Source: Scatophagus argus (taxonomy: Eukaryota; Chordata; Actinopteri; Scatophagidae). Taken from it: a stretch of DNA of 64,000 nt. The position numbers and the translations under genes were made by a program. The DNA is taken from assembly GCF_020382885.2 (NCBI RefSeq), contig NC_058498.1, positions 8,344,501 to 8,408,500 of the forward strand, written 5' to 3'. Below the pieces are notes generated by a model, which was not told where the DNA came from, did not search any database, and saw nothing but the letters and a program-made list of their open reading frames with translations. Each line of letters begins with the position of its first letter. The first letter of the stretch is position 1. Of this stretch, positions 49,201 through 62,900 are shown piece by piece.

Positions 49201-52200
49201 GACGTAGTTAATATGTAACTTAGCTTATTTAATGTAAGAATCCAAGGCTGCTTGCTCATGTGAGTGCAGTAGTGACGGTGCTATGGATGCAAGGTAAATA
49301 TCGTCAGAGACTCTTCTCCACCATATCATCCCGGAACAAGCTAATTCTACTGTGCAACCCAGTTTTGTACAAGAGCAAATAAATTAGCTTCATGTTAGGT
49401 ACTGGGACTGTCTCAATGCAGACCACGCCACGTTTGGACTTGAACTTGGCAAGTTCAACAGTATCTGCAGAGTTCGTGCCCACGCAACATCACCGGCTTA
49501 GCTTGGTGATCACACTTCAGCTCAGCAAGCGTCATTTTGATACGTCAGCCACATATTAAAATCTGAGTGATTACTTTCCCCCCTTAAAAAAAAAAATATC
49601 TAAACTGAAGTAGTGTTACAGCAGCCAAAATCAATCTGGACTGTACTTGGTTGGATGTGAACGTGAACTGGAACAGTACATAAGCTGCGACTGACTAAAT
49701 GTTTCACAACGACACGAGAACACAAGTACAGACAAGAACACACAGAAAAGAACTACGGTTGCACCAGGACTCTGAAAAGATCTGCACTGCCACCACTGAA
49801 GTGGATGTCAGTTGCGACTGGCTCATTTGTGAACGCTCCACACTTCTGCGTTGGCCGTTCATGTACCTGAACTGTCGTGTCTGGGTGCAGGAAGCTAAAG
49901 AGGATTAAACTCACCAGGTCGACCACCAGTGTGGCCTCTGGAGTGCTCCTGGTCTTGGGGGGGATGTCTCTGATTTGGGGTCGCGCATACTGAGACCGTG
50001 ATGGTATGTTCTTGATGAACCTAAAGCTGCAGAAGAAAATAAAGCTCTCAGAAGAAGACCAGTGTGAAACAAAAAGTTTTAAACCATCAGCAGATTGATG
50101 TAAGAGAATGCACGTTTGAAAGGGACTTTATGCTTACGGATTGAAGACGTCATCCTCCTCGTCTCCAGCCAGAAGATCAATGGACCCGTAACCAAATACG
50201 CATTGTTCTGGGCTCATCAACACATTTCCAGCATCCGCACATTTGACATCTGGACAGAAAAAAAAAAACATGAAAACTGTAGGCAACACAAGTCTGTTAA
50301 CTTAACACTTAGGCACAGTCATTAGATGTGAATTCCACGCATGCTAATTTTCTTTAATAAAAAATAACTCAACCAAACGTGTAAAGAAAAGAACATAAAT
50401 CCAACAAAAGTTAATGTTAAAAATTTCTTAATGCAAAAGCAGAAGAAATGCAGAATAAAAAAATATCCCAGCTGAATATACATTTATAGTTTGTTTTTTC
50501 CTTTTCAAATTAAACAGCTGCAGCAAAGCATGGATGCAACTGGAGTCTCTCACATAATGCACAAACCAAACAGTGAGACTGATTTACTAAAGCTGTTTAA
50601 AGCATCAGCATTGGTCCTGATGTGTTCAGAAGGGCTGACTCGTGCTGGATCTGAATTACAACAGGACAGCAAGCCCTCTACCAATAAAACAAACACCAAC
50701 TGTCAGCTCACCACATTAATGCCTGCTGAGCAGCTCAAGATGGTCACAATGTTCTTTCTATTTTATGCATCCAGGGTGGGAATTCACCACAAGCCACCAG
50801 CAAGATGCTGGTTGATTTATACTGTGGTTGGCAAGTGAGTTTACTCAACCAGGCACATTCGTCATAAAAGAAAACAGCCGTGAGGAAGATGACTGGATTT
50901 CTCCCAAAGTGAATGTTAAATCAGTGAAAGTGTCTACTGAACTGAGCACGTTTTTACTGTCCCCCAACACAAAATTAAACAAAATATGAGGAAGGGTTGC
51001 TGGGGACATTTTGAGGTCTTGTGTTCCAGTCTAAGGCCCCACATCCCCTACATATAAAACACAGCATTACAATGACCGTAGCCGTACTCACTCTCTTTGC
51101 TGGGCGTGAGGAAACGCACGATGGGCGAGTAGATGTTTCTGACCGTTGTGTTGCGAGGAGTCGTCGGGTTGATTTCTGATAGTGTGCGCTCGTGGCGCAT
51201 GATGGACCTGATTGGAGTCTTGAAGGCCAAATCTAGACCACAAGAAGACAAGCAGTCACAAAACACAAAGACAAGCACAGGGAACACTGCAATATATTAA
51301 TATTCAGAGAAAACAAAACATTGAAATATATAGAAAAGGATAAAAATATTAATAGAAGAAAAAAACAACCTGGGAGCAACCTTACACACCTGTTTCTCTG
51401 CCCTCAACAGCGATGGCTCTCTTCCTTTGCCGGCCACGGGGAAGTGGCCGCCTCGTCACTGGGGGAATTTCATCCTCTGAGTGATGGGAGTCATCATCCA
51501 AAGCCTCTTCACTCTACACAGTGAGACAATAGCCATCATAATCTTAAAAACTGATAGCTAAGTTTAGTTTCAATGCGTATGAGTGTCGCACTCTGATGAT
51601 TCACAAAAAGCACACCTCACTGTGACCTTTAAACATCTATTCAATGGTAGAGACCATCCACATTGACAAACCAATATTAAGGTACTTGATTATTTGCACA
51701 GCTAATTATGGATATGATGTGTTGCTATTAAGCGAATGACTTTTTTGTTTCAAAAAGAAATTTACAGCCAGTTTCTGTGCCGATTCAGTGGAAAACTTGC
51801 ACCTAAAATACAACAATAATCTTTTAAGTGTTCACAGCTGCATAGACTCTGTACAACACTGAGCACTAAGTTGGAGCCTTTGAGGCGGACAAACACCAAC
51901 ATACATATGCTGTAAGATGGTGAATATTCAAATGCAAAAGAGACACGGAAAGACAACTGACTTAACTAAGACAAAGCAGAACCATTTCAGAGTTAAATCG
52001 TCTGCAGCGCACAGTGTGTTAGTAATGCAAAACCAAAAAAGAATATTATTATAGGTACCAGTGTCATGCAAGATTGTGCATCACTATTAGTTGTGGTTTT
52101 GCCCGTGACTCGATCAGATACCAGAAACTAGTTTTAATCCTAGATTGCACTATGAAGCAAAGAAATGATGCTTCTGCCTTGTGCTATTTGATGTGCATCT

Positions 52201-53240
52201 GCTGGACTTGACTTCCAATTCTACAGCAGTCACATAAAAGGAAAATGCCCACACAGGCCACAAAACATGTGGCGTATACAGTCTGCATGCATATGTGTGT
52301 GTCCTGATGACCTACTTCTACTGGGACCCTCTCTCACATGTAACTGGGCTGTTTAATCCTCTGCTGCCACATGAATCCTCAGTCAGACACCACGTCACAG
52401 AGATGCAAATGTAAACCTAACCTCAGACGGGGATACAACACCAGCACAGCAAACACAGGGAAGGATACTCACATTGACCCTGAAAGGCTTTAAAATTAAG
52501 GCAGGATGTTTACAGTGTCTAATGCTGATGAAAAAGCCGTCAAACTGAAGTGAAAAGACGACACTTTAACTCACAGAATAACTACAAACACTACAAACTA
52601 CTCGCATCCAAAATGGCGACCGCCTTAGTTCAACAGCTCTCGAATAAAATATTTGAAACAACAACTGAGCACCTTCAAGGGGGTAGGACTTGTTGCTGAG
52701 CTGTTGTTTAGCCGCGTCGGTTTTTAACTAAAGCGCCAACTTTGACAATTAACTAAAACAACAACTAGCGCTACAACAGGCAGCTCGTAAACTAGTTATT
52801 CAACTCCGGATATATTTCGATTGGTCTGTTAAGCAGAGCGGGGATGAAAAATCACCCATCGTCCAGCTGCTGTAGCTGCTTCATCAACAACAGCAGCTCA
52901 GTTAGCTGTGTCGCCTAACTTACTGTTTTGTTATGAGAACACTAGCTAACCGACGTCCGCTAACTAGCATCAGAACAACGAAACGGCTACTTACAGTTTA
53001 ATCTGGTTTAAAACTCAACATTTACCGGCACCAATAATATTTACGAGTCCATTATAATGTCAGACTGGTACAACAGTGGTAGTGGATTAAACAGTAAAGT
53101 TAGTTTCTTACCTTGGTTTGAAGCGGGCTTTGGCTCACCGACAGGCGCGTCCGTCTCGGTGTTGCTTTGCTGGACCGTCTACGGTTGCTCCTCGGCGTCT
53201 CTGAGCAAGCTGTGACTGTTTTCTGAGACCTAAGCCTCAT
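46300..53240 (-). CDS. ctdspl3: CTD small phosphatase-like protein related to CTDSPL2 (probable ctdspl3)
   Basis: Members of this SCP/FCP group of HAD phosphatases remove phosphate from serines, for example in the RNA polymerase II tail, in the nucleus. Eleven exons join in phase: 53112-53240, 51390-51513, 51092-51232, 50138-50249, 49915-50026, 49107-49193, 48661-48723, 48325-48404, 47281-47407, 47048-47143 and 46300-46365, giving 378 aa. The basic N-terminus MRLRSQK resembles CTDSPL2 MRLRTRK. NIYSPIVRFLTP (about 117-128) recalls the CTDSPL2 motif IFSPVFNFFSP. The phosphatase domain runs from about residue 195 to 360. The catalytic DxDx(T/V) motif reads DLEET (205-209): the nucleophile D205 is kept, but the acid/base Asp is Glu207. 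Motif II Thr (VYT), the motif III Lys (YIKDLSILGRD) and VVLDNAP are kept. The chain is shorter than CTDSPL2 and appears to be its divergent paralogue. Confidence 0.88.
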
Positions 53241-53370
53241 TTTTCCTATTCATATATGATTTCTAAACATCTACACGCATATTCCTCCACAGTAACGAAG
53301 CTAACCAAAACGACTCGTACGATGTGTTCTTCTCTACCCCACCAGGTTTGTTTCAGTGTTCCACAAAGTC

Positions 53371-53475
53371 CCGCCCCTATCCTGCCTGTGATTGGCTAAC
53401 ACTTTCCCTAATCTACCTAACAAAATGAACCGTGACGACGAACACTAGCCAATCAGAGGTAAAGTAGGGCGGGGC
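53371..53475 (-). promoter_or_regulatory. ctdspl3 promoter with two CCAAT boxes and GC boxes
   Basis: Upstream of the first exon are a CCAAT box in minus orientation (53391-53395), a CCAAT box in plus orientation (53449-53453), a CCGCCCC at 53371-53377 and GGGCGGGG at 53467-53474. There is no TATA box. The set fits a CpG, NF-Y/Sp-type promoter. Since one CCAAT box points the other way, weak bidirectional activity is possible. Confidence 0.5.
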
Positions 53476-53519
53476 TTCGCGAGATTTGGGAGAGAAAAAC
53501 ATCTACGGGGAAGCCTGTG

Positions 53520-53690
53520 AATATTCTCATTCATCCAGGTCATGGTTATCTCAAGGAAATTCAATCGAATGCAACTGGACTTAGTTATTTGTCTTTGAAG
53601 ACGTTTCACCTCTCATCCAAGAGGCTTCATCAGTTCATGCTCGCTTGACTAGGCTGGGACTAGTCCAACTAGCTGGTGTCTACGGGGAAG
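53520..53690 (+). repeat. Dispersed teleost repeat upstream of ctdspl3
   Basis: It contains 'tttgaagacgtttcacctct' followed by 'catccaagaggcttcatcag', text I recognise from very many fish loci. It sits just beyond the ctdspl3 promoter and may mark its outer limit. The element class is uncertain. Confidence 0.55.
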
Positions 53691-55776
53691 CTTCAGTCGG
53701 CCGTTCATCCCCGTGGCTTCTCGAATCAGTTTGTCCGTTCAAATCTGCCGGGGTGCGATAGGTTCACCACTGCAGACACGGTTATTGGGCGGTGCTTCGG
53801 AAAACTCCAGCGTCAACGTGAGAAGCGGGTCACGTTGCAGGGACGGCGAGCCTGTGGGTGAGCGTGTGAATGGCTGTATAACCTCTGTTATTACAAAGGC
53901 ACATTTATTCCCCATGTCAGGAAAAATTCGACTTAAAATACTAGAAAACGTTTTATTAGTTGGCCTTGACTTGACACAATCAGAAATTTAAGAGGTGGTT
54001 TCCAATTTTTGTCAGTTAAGTATTTTCATTTGCAGCTACTTTACACTAATTCTACACTACAATTCAGAGGCAAATATTGTACATTTTATTTCAATATGTT
54101 TATTTGATGAGCTATCACTAGTTATTTTATTAATTCAGATTAATAATACAAAAATATAATTAAATAAACCATGATGTGTTCTCATTGGCTAAAATAAGAC
54201 TCAATTGTTATTTATAAACTGGAATTTATGTAAGTTTACAAACTTTTGTTATTTCTGCTGAAAAATTCTGTTGTTAAATGCATTAAAACCTTATTTTTCA
54301 TTCATCAGATTAGTGTTAAACATTTAAGCATTTCAGCAGTTGCACCTCATTTGTCATTAGTACTTAATTGTATTTTATTCAAATAATAATTTCAAAAAAA
54401 CAACTCAGTAACCTAACATCGCTGTTATACATTAGACTGCAAATGTATTTGCTCTTCCCAACCTTTGGTCGACTGTGTCTCTGTTCTCTCAGTGTAGTGA
54501 CATTTGGTTTTGAATAATTCAATTTACTTTGTTCTACTGGGTTTATCTGCTCAGTATCAATGCCAAATACCTGTGTTAAAAACAAACTATAATAAAATAA
54601 AAATGAGTTAATAAGGTAAATAAAAGACTTCTGGATTCACAGTAAAACCTGGTAGCTACACCTGGTAGCTATCTGCTCACTGTGCATAAGAGGCTGTAGG
54701 AAGTTCCTGTTAATTTTAATGCTTTAAATGCACTGTCACTCTTTGGTCCTGGCATTAATGCTGTCGAGTACATACTGAACACAGCCTCAATAAAGAGCTA
54801 GTTAAGCTAACCAATTACATTAAGGTACATAACATCCAAAGCTCTGGGTACATTTAAGAAAGATGATATTTTATTAATTTCAGATTCAAAATAAAAGTAT
54901 TCACACAAACACATATTGAGTAAATAGGCAACAATAGCTCTTCACCCTTCAAAAAAAGAACAAAGAAAAAAAAAACTAAAATAAAATAAGAATAGTTGCA
55001 TTGCCCACCGCCACTTCACTGTTTACTGTGGTTACTGGGAAACATCCCATTGATCAAAATTTAATCATTTATAGAAAAAAAAGGAGGAATAAGCACACAT
55101 TAAAATAACAGACTGAATAAACGACTTGCAGTACTAACAGTGGTACAAGAAGCAGTACTTGTAGTACTAGTAGTAGTTAGCTGTTGAGCTGGAGGTTCCC
55201 TGTTGTTGATGCTCAAATAAAATAAACAGCAGAAGTGTTACAAACCTGTGACACAGAGGGAGGACGAGACACCAAAATATCCAAAATGAACCTCTCAGTT
55301 CACCTACATGGTGATAATTACATCTTTTAATTTGTTTCTGGCCAAGTTAATGATATAAGAACACCACAATACTTGTTCTCAGTACAATCTAATGAGAATG
55401 TCATGATATTGAAACTAATCTTAAGTACTGAACTGGCATGTTGAAATTCACTTCGGACCCTGGTGCCCGCCCTCACACCCTTTGTGTGCCCACCGAACTG
55501 TAACTTGAGCCCTCACTGGGTTAAATGCATCGAACTGGAGGTAGAGGTAGATTTTCCTGAGAAGTTGTAAAAGACGAGAGCCTTGTTTCAGTTCTGAAGT
55601 TAACCTGAAGACATGCAAAGTCCCCCCACACCTCACATGCTTCCCTAAGACGATCACATCATTATTATTATTATTATCATTATTATCGCTATAATAAATG
55701 TGCTCTAAATGTAATCTCTGTGTGCTGGGGTTGCTACAGCAAATCAAGGGGGGGAAAAAGCAAAGAAAAAGACAGA

Positions 55777-55778
<2 letters not shown>

Positions 55779-55864
<86 letters not shown>

Positions 55865-55890
55865 CATATATATATATATATGTATGTATA
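55779..55890. repeat. Long interrupted TA microsatellite
   Basis: About 112 bases of TA, broken by two TGTATATACA-type interruptions and a final TGTATGTA. These interruptions are self-complementary, so the tract can fold in several ways. It produces false Tyr/Ile-rich open frames on both strands. Confidence 0.95.
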
Positions 55891-56004
55891 AACATGATAT
55901 AATTCACAGCCCTAAAAAGCTGCATTTCAGAAATATTCTATTTAATGAATCTTAGTCATACATGTTAATCCATACAACAATTGTCACAGCAGAAGGCATC
56001 TTGT

Positions 56005-56041
56005 TATTTCTCATCATCATTGTCATCATCATCATCATCAT
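56005..56041. repeat. ATC triplet microsatellite
   Basis: An imperfect run of CAT/ATC triplets with one GTC interruption. A related TTA run lies at 55661-55680. Confidence 0.8.
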
Positions 56042-59000
56042 CCACCTGATGGAGGTAAAGTCAGTGGTGAAATCCAGTCACTTCCAATAACCCACATGCA
56101 CCATAACCCGTAACTGTTGCAGCAGAATTTCCATGTCAGCTACATGTGGGAACAGGAGTCGGAGTCAATTTTCCACGCAAGACACTCTGGACCTTGTAAG
56201 ATTTCGAGCGGTTCTTAAAGCTACGGCTCTGGTGGGTGTGAAAGCAGCAGTATTTCGATGACTTTATGTTACGACACTTTGAGCGAGCAACCCAAACACA
56301 CACGCTCAGAGGGTTTCTGCTGATTGTAAGCTGCAACGTCGGCCCCTGAGAAAAGCACCACATTTACTAGTTGTATAGTTGGGAAATCAAACTCCAAGAT
56401 AAATTCATTTTGCATTAAAAATGTCCGGAGAGTTAGTCCAGCTAAGATGTTGTTCCTATACAACAGCACATAAACGCACCAAACAAGCAGACCTTTGAAG
56501 TCAAGCCAAGCTTTTAACTGCACACAACAATAATCTAACTTTGACAAAAACAAAGCCAAGAACTGCAGATGCAAAGTCTTGCGCGATGAAAACCACTTGC
56601 GTGATCTATGTGTGAACACAGAGAAATATATGCAGCTGGTAGCATCCAGAACAAACACCCATTGAACCTAAAATCTGCTAAAAACAAAAACCCCAAAACA
56701 AAACAAACCAAAAAACCCTTCTGTTAAAAACTCAGAGCTACCTCTGGTTTCATAGTAGGCACCACAGAGTTAAGACTGACACAGTTTTCACAGCTACATT
56801 GTTCCAATGTTTCTTAAAATAATATACCAATCTGTTTTAGCACAGCTAGACAAGGCAAGACAGGACATTTGATTATTGATCGTTTTCTTAAATAAGTAAA
56901 TAAAATCTGTATGTGAACAATTTGTCTGTTCTATGATGATTCGGAGGCTTTGTCACCCCAACGAGGATAAAACTCTGGAAACACTGGGAGGAAATGATAT
57001 GAACACTGAATATTTTTTATTCTTGTGTAAATGTCATACTTAAAGACATTGAACCTTTGTGTCCTTGGGTGGGACCCTGTTGTGTTTCCATATTGGAAAT
57101 CTAAACTGATTGTGCGTCATAACAAAACACTCCACTGAGGGGAGCTCTTAGTAAACAGGTTGAACTGAATTCTCGACTCTCCTGACATCTCAGCACCCCC
57201 CACCCTCCAGAACTGAAGTAGATTAAAGGTGAGAGTCGTATTTTCAAGCTGGTATTTGATTGCCTGTGGTCTTTACAATCTCCTTCATGATCACGATGAA
57301 GTATTTATCAACCAGCGTTAGCATGTTAACAGCTTTTCCTGCATGAAACTTCAACAGACTTCCCTCTTGTGACTGAAGCAAAGAAATCTGCCAAAGCTTT
57401 AGTTTCTGAGGTAGAAGCGGGGCTTGAATGTGTCAGTGTTTGGAGGTACACCGTGTTGTCATAACGTCTTGATTGTCGCTACCACGCAATTAAAAAGGTA
57501 CCAAACCTCACTGAAGATACTGCTGTGCACATGCTGAAAGAGAAAGAAAAAGAGAGATAGCGAGAGCTGCAGTACCCCCACCGTTCAAATGCAAATATTT
57601 AAGGGCCTGTCAATAGATATACGATAAACATGGATCCACTGAAGGAGGGGGGGGGGCAGGTGCTTGAATGTTGCCTCAGGGGCCAAAAGGTCAGAGGGTC
57701 AAATTTAAAAAACAAAAAAAGCTATGTTGATCCTTCAGATCAGTATTGATTGAATTTTGCTATGTCCAGCCCCCCCTCCTAAAAACCAATGCTTTCAGCC
57801 ACAGCATGTCTCTATTTGATTGTCAGCCATTACTAGCAAACGTGACATCTGTTACTCAAGCAGAGAGAAATGCTTGGCTTGCTGTGTGGCACCAAACTGA
57901 CTATGCAAAAACATCCTTTTCCATCACAATACATGAGATTTACAGTAGTATGTGCTGACCATGGGAGGAAACAAGGAGAAAAATGCAGTATAATCCCCCC
58001 CCCCCAGCCCCAAGTCTTTTTCTCTTAGTTATGGCCTATAAATCTATAGGTTAGCATAGCATTTATAGACCATCATTACTGAAAAGACTGTGTTGCACTA
58101 CAGAGGCAATGCAGTAACCACGTATTTGGTTCGAAACTCAATTAAGACCAAAATCCAACTATATGACATATTTCCTTACCATAGAAATTATTATACCATA
58201 CTTTGCTTAAATAAACAGCATGTGAAATTTACAAGAACTGCAAAATAACACTCTAGCTAGTCAAGCTACTGTTAAATCACATATTCAAGCTGTATTAAAG
58301 GAACTTATAAAACTTAAATGTACAAAATGCCTAAAGAAATTATATGCAATTATCTTGTTTTTGATTGTTCAAATGTGTTTTTTACATTTCATGTAAGGTC
58401 TGTGAAACAAGAGATTAATAACCAGGACATAAAATGTAAGTTTTATAGCTTCGACCGCCGTTTGGCTACAAGCCTTCAAATTTCTCTTTGCTCTCTGACT
58501 TTGTGAGCGTTTATCCCAACTATCGTAAGCCGAAGTATCTAAAAGTATCCAGTGAAGTATCAAGCGAGTTTACAAAGTTAATACTGTACCTAAATAAGTC
58601 ATGACTGTAACTGTAACGTATCTGGGCTAGTTTAAGGAACATTATCGCCAAAACTACAACGATAACACCCAGATAAAGAAAAAGATATTGACATGATCAC
58701 TGTCACATAAAATTAAGCCATATATAATGCTTTAGTGGAAGGTGTCAAATGCAGAGAAGCCAGTCGAGCATTAGTGTGCATCTGTACACGACTCTCACGC
58801 GACTCACTTGTCACTGCCTGTTTTACGTTACCTACATTTTCGTTATGAGCCTAGAGGGAACAGGCTCAAACGGGACCGTATTAGAAACTACATGAATGCC
58901 ATTCAAGTTGTAAAATGCTAATGATCAAATTCATCTTGTAAAAAATGACTTGTAAAAAATGACCCGTGTTTATTAAGAAACTCTGTTAGATTACTTCTCC

Positions 59001-59470
59001 GGTGATAAATGATTTACTGTTAGAATGCAGTCGAGTTGCGGTTTTGTATTATTTTTGACCTTTTCTGAGCGGCTGACGTGATCCTGTAATCTCACACAGC
59101 CAGTTTCAGTTCTGCTAATGTTTCTCAGACGTGAAAACAATTTCACTGGTTGAGCTAAATCTCAGCGGTTGGACCCAAAGAGTTGCTGTTTGTGTACAGC
59201 ATTAGACTGAGGAGGCAGGGGAACAAGAAAGCTCATGAACAGGATGTTATTTACATTAGCTGCTTAGCCCTGGTGATAAACAAGTCGCTGTGTTGTCCAC
59301 TTGTACACAGTGAGAGCAGGAGTTTCAGATGTCCTCTGCCACCCTTAGGTGAGGAAACTTTTGCAGTTTGTACCACCAGCAGGCAACAACCGTTAGAAGT
59401 GCAGTTTTTCTTTTTAGTAACTGCTGTGTTTGAAGTTTTGCATTTGATATTTAAAACTAGCATAAGAATC

Positions 59471-59543
59471 TATGAATCTATGTATTATAGTACTAATGTA
59501 CTATAATACATAGTACATTAGTACTATAATACATAGATTCATA
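59471..59543. repeat. 32-base perfect inverted repeat with 9-base spacer, nested palindrome
   Basis: The left arm at 59471-59502 is the exact reverse complement of the right arm at 59512-59543. Within it, 59480-59493 and 59498-59511 form a second perfect 14-base pair of arms around TAAT. The sequence is AT-rich and could extrude a cruciform, or fold as an RNA hairpin if transcribed. Confidence 0.9.
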
Positions 59544-59892
59544 GTACTAATGTACAATACATGAATTATAAACTGAAAACTGACTGAAATATTATCTCAA
59601 CACAAGTCCACTCGGTGGCTGCTTTAGACCTTTGTCTCTTTTTGTATCACACGACTGTGTTTATTGGTAAAATACTCACTTTTTCCCCCCGAGTAATTAA
59701 CATTTACGCTCACTTGTCTGTGGATCAAGTACCCGAGAAAGCTCTGGGATTAATAGTTGGTGTTGTACAGCCACCAGCTGAGTTATGCTTCTGTCAAAGT
59801 ATGTAATAACCACCCGAGGTTAGCACTTACACAATGGCTCTCCATTACTATTTATTTATAGTGTGACCGCCCTGATGCCCTTCAGTCCTGTG

Positions 59893-59894
<2 letters not shown>

Positions 59895-59929
<35 letters not shown>
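59895..59929. repeat. GT dinucleotide microsatellite
   Basis: A perfect 35-base GT alternation. Confidence 0.95.
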
Positions 59930-59932
<3 letters not shown>

Positions 59933-62900
59933 GTGGGTTGCAGTTCCTTGGCTTTGTCGAGCTGAGGTACAATTACGATAACCCAGAACATCTGGCCAAG
60001 CCTGCCTGTCCGGACGCCTTCACTATCCCTTTACGTCTAACCAAATTCTGTTCTCTTTTTTGTGTTGTCCTTTTCTTGTTCATTTGAATTTTTTTGTTGT
60101 CAACACGTGCCTACTATCAGCCATCGTATTCACACACTTGAACGCATCACTGATACCGACTTTCACGCTTCTTTGCATTTATTTTTGCTGTTGCCAAAAT
60201 TTGCATGCGTCTCACTTCTCTGTTGTGTCCTACCATGAAATAGTTGTTTAACACAAGTGCATAAAATGGCAACTATGTAGACTTTAGCTGTAACACACGC
60301 GTTGCCCGTAGCTCATGATGTCAAAATATCTACATATGCAAGTCAAAACTCTTGGTGCTACCTTGGTTGCCTCTTGGTGGCGCAAGTTGAGGGTGCCGCT
60401 GGGTTCGAGAACGACTCAGCAGCACCGCCTTGTGGAAATAAGCCTGCTAAACGTGAATAAGTGGGTTTCATTCGCTGCTTCACATCTAAATAAACATGCA
60501 GGAATTCACAGTTCAAGTTCTGTTAATGTTTTGTCCAGATTTCTTCTTTCATCAAATTGGAAAGACTTTTCTGCCTCACTGAGATGTGACTCAACCAATG
60601 AAATCCTGTTTCCAGAGCAGTTCTGCCTGACAACCTTTTTCTTTTATTTTTCTTCTCTAAATTAAAAATCCAATTAAAGCTCTTCTTTTCTTTTGTAGGA
60701 AGTAATAAAACAAGCAAGGCTGAACAGTTGTACCTCTGTGTCCAGAGGTACTCTCACTACTTCACAACATTTTAAGATTTGCTTTTAATGACTGTATGTG
60801 TCTTTGAATGAGAGTCATTGGCTGCCTGGATATAAAGAGTACTTTTCAAAACGGACCAATGTTTGTGTAGCAGCTGGTGGTGATTTCCCACCGAGCAGCG
60901 AGTCCAGAATCAAAGCCACGACAGCCATCTGGTGATATTTGACTGAAACAGTAAAAACTGATTAGACGGAGGTACCGCTTGCTCCCTGTTCATCTCATGC
61001 TGTGTTAAGGCCTCAGAACAGAACCCACATACAAAGCCTGATTTACTTCCTAACGTCAGTAGGAACGAGGCTGCTTTGCGTACGGGTAGGTGGGGGGGGT
61101 TGGGGGTGGGGATAACAGTCCAGAGAGGTAACGCAGGTTAAAGTTCAAAAAGCCGAGTGATTGATCTACTTCAAAATGCAGAGACTCAGCTACTTATGAA
61201 TGATACTGTATCTGCACCGTGGCTGATTCAAACCTTTTATAAATCTAACTCCAGTGAGTGTTCGAACATACACTAACACACAAGCCGCAGCTACGATTAA
61301 GTCTGAGCTCACATTGTCAAAAGCCCGAATAAAGCAACATATAAAAACAGTCCGAGGATCACAAGACATTCTTTCTTATATCCTTGGTGAGCGCCAAGCT
61401 AATCTCAAGGAGTCTCCGTCCTTGTCACAGCACAGGATAAGAAGCACTTGGATGAGAAGAAGCACTAAGTCATGCAAAACACAAAGCTGAAACATAAAAT
61501 AAAAGATCTGTAATCTACAATACAAACAACAAAGCAACAAAATGTCAGACATGAGCTGGAAGAAGTTTCTTCTGAAGCTCAAATAGCATCACCTGACACC
61601 TGATTGTCCATGTGAGGATTTAGTGGATACACGACTCCTGTCAATTTAAGATTTCAGGAAAATTTCCTGCTTCACTACTGATGCTGAAGGGCTATTGATG
61701 AATCTGACCTTAAGACAATCACTCCACTGGAAGGCCAAGTTACAAAAAGGATAAGACAGACACCTGAGAACAACTGAAAACGTCTGTAGAGTCAGTGGAT
61801 GCTGCTGAGGATCAGAAACTCCAGCACATTGAGGCGAAGCAAGGGGAATGAAAAAAACAAACCCTCAGGAAAAGGCTTTGGTTCATTTTCCCACCTGCAA
61901 AACTGACCTTACTCTTAGAAACAGTCATTTTGAGCGCTAAGCTTGACAAACTACCTGCAAAGTTGGCATAGATATGCATTGAACTGGCCTCGTGTCAACA
62001 AACAGGTGAGGATTTCAGATAAAAAATAAGCCGGCTGACTCAGAAAGAAGCACGCCAACGGCTGCTTGAATTCAGCAGGGACGCCAGCTGTGTAGCATTC
62101 TAGCAAATTAGCGGCCACCGGGACTCGAGTGGCCATCAATAATGGAGCAAACGTATGAAAAAGAGAAGCAACATCCTTGCAGATTCTTAAGTTCCAGTTG
62201 TTTTGTGTTTCACTGGAGAATCTGTGGCATTGATAATGATGTGTATCTGGGTACACAACAGGAGCGCAGACCCGCACCGGACTCGCGCTTCCAGAGATCC
62301 AAAATGGCTGCCATGTGAATAAGGTTATACGGTTTTTACACAAAATGAGGTCACAGCGGTACATTGTTATATGCCCTGAAGAAACAACATATACCTTTAA
62401 AGCTTTTCTGATTAAAAATAGAGGATATTCATATTTTCTTTTTTTTTATATAGAATTCTAAATATATAGATTTCTTTTCCTGCAGTGAGAGCATTGTTAA
62501 AGATTTAAATGATAAAACACAATAAAGAGAATAACAATAATGATAATAATGACGACGAAAAGATAAAATAAAATCTAAAAAAAAAAAAAAAAATCTCCCC
62601 TAGAGGATAAAACATCGCTGTTAATCAGTAGCTGTGTTTGTGTGTGTGTAAACAGTGCATTGCCCTTCCTAGTTATTACCTTCTCTTTTGTTCTCCGATA
62701 ATCTGTACATTTATGCAGAAATAAATAATTCACAGGTTGTGCATACATATTTGTTTAGCATATACTGGCTCTCAGTTGGGATACTTTTTTTTTTCCGAAA
62801 TCATTTTGGCTATGAAGAACAAAAGAGGTGAGTTGGTAAGAGAAAACCTGAGATAGTGTACTTCAAGTGATGTGAGTTTCAGTTTGTGTCTGTACAGTTT

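Noticed and set aside
55448-55955. Overlapping Tyr/Ile-rich open frames on both strands
   Set aside because: They are translations of the TA microsatellite, with no splice partners and no protein family.
59183-59506. Open frame of 107 codons on the plus strand
   Set aside because: It runs into the palindrome, has no recognisable domain and no splice partners.
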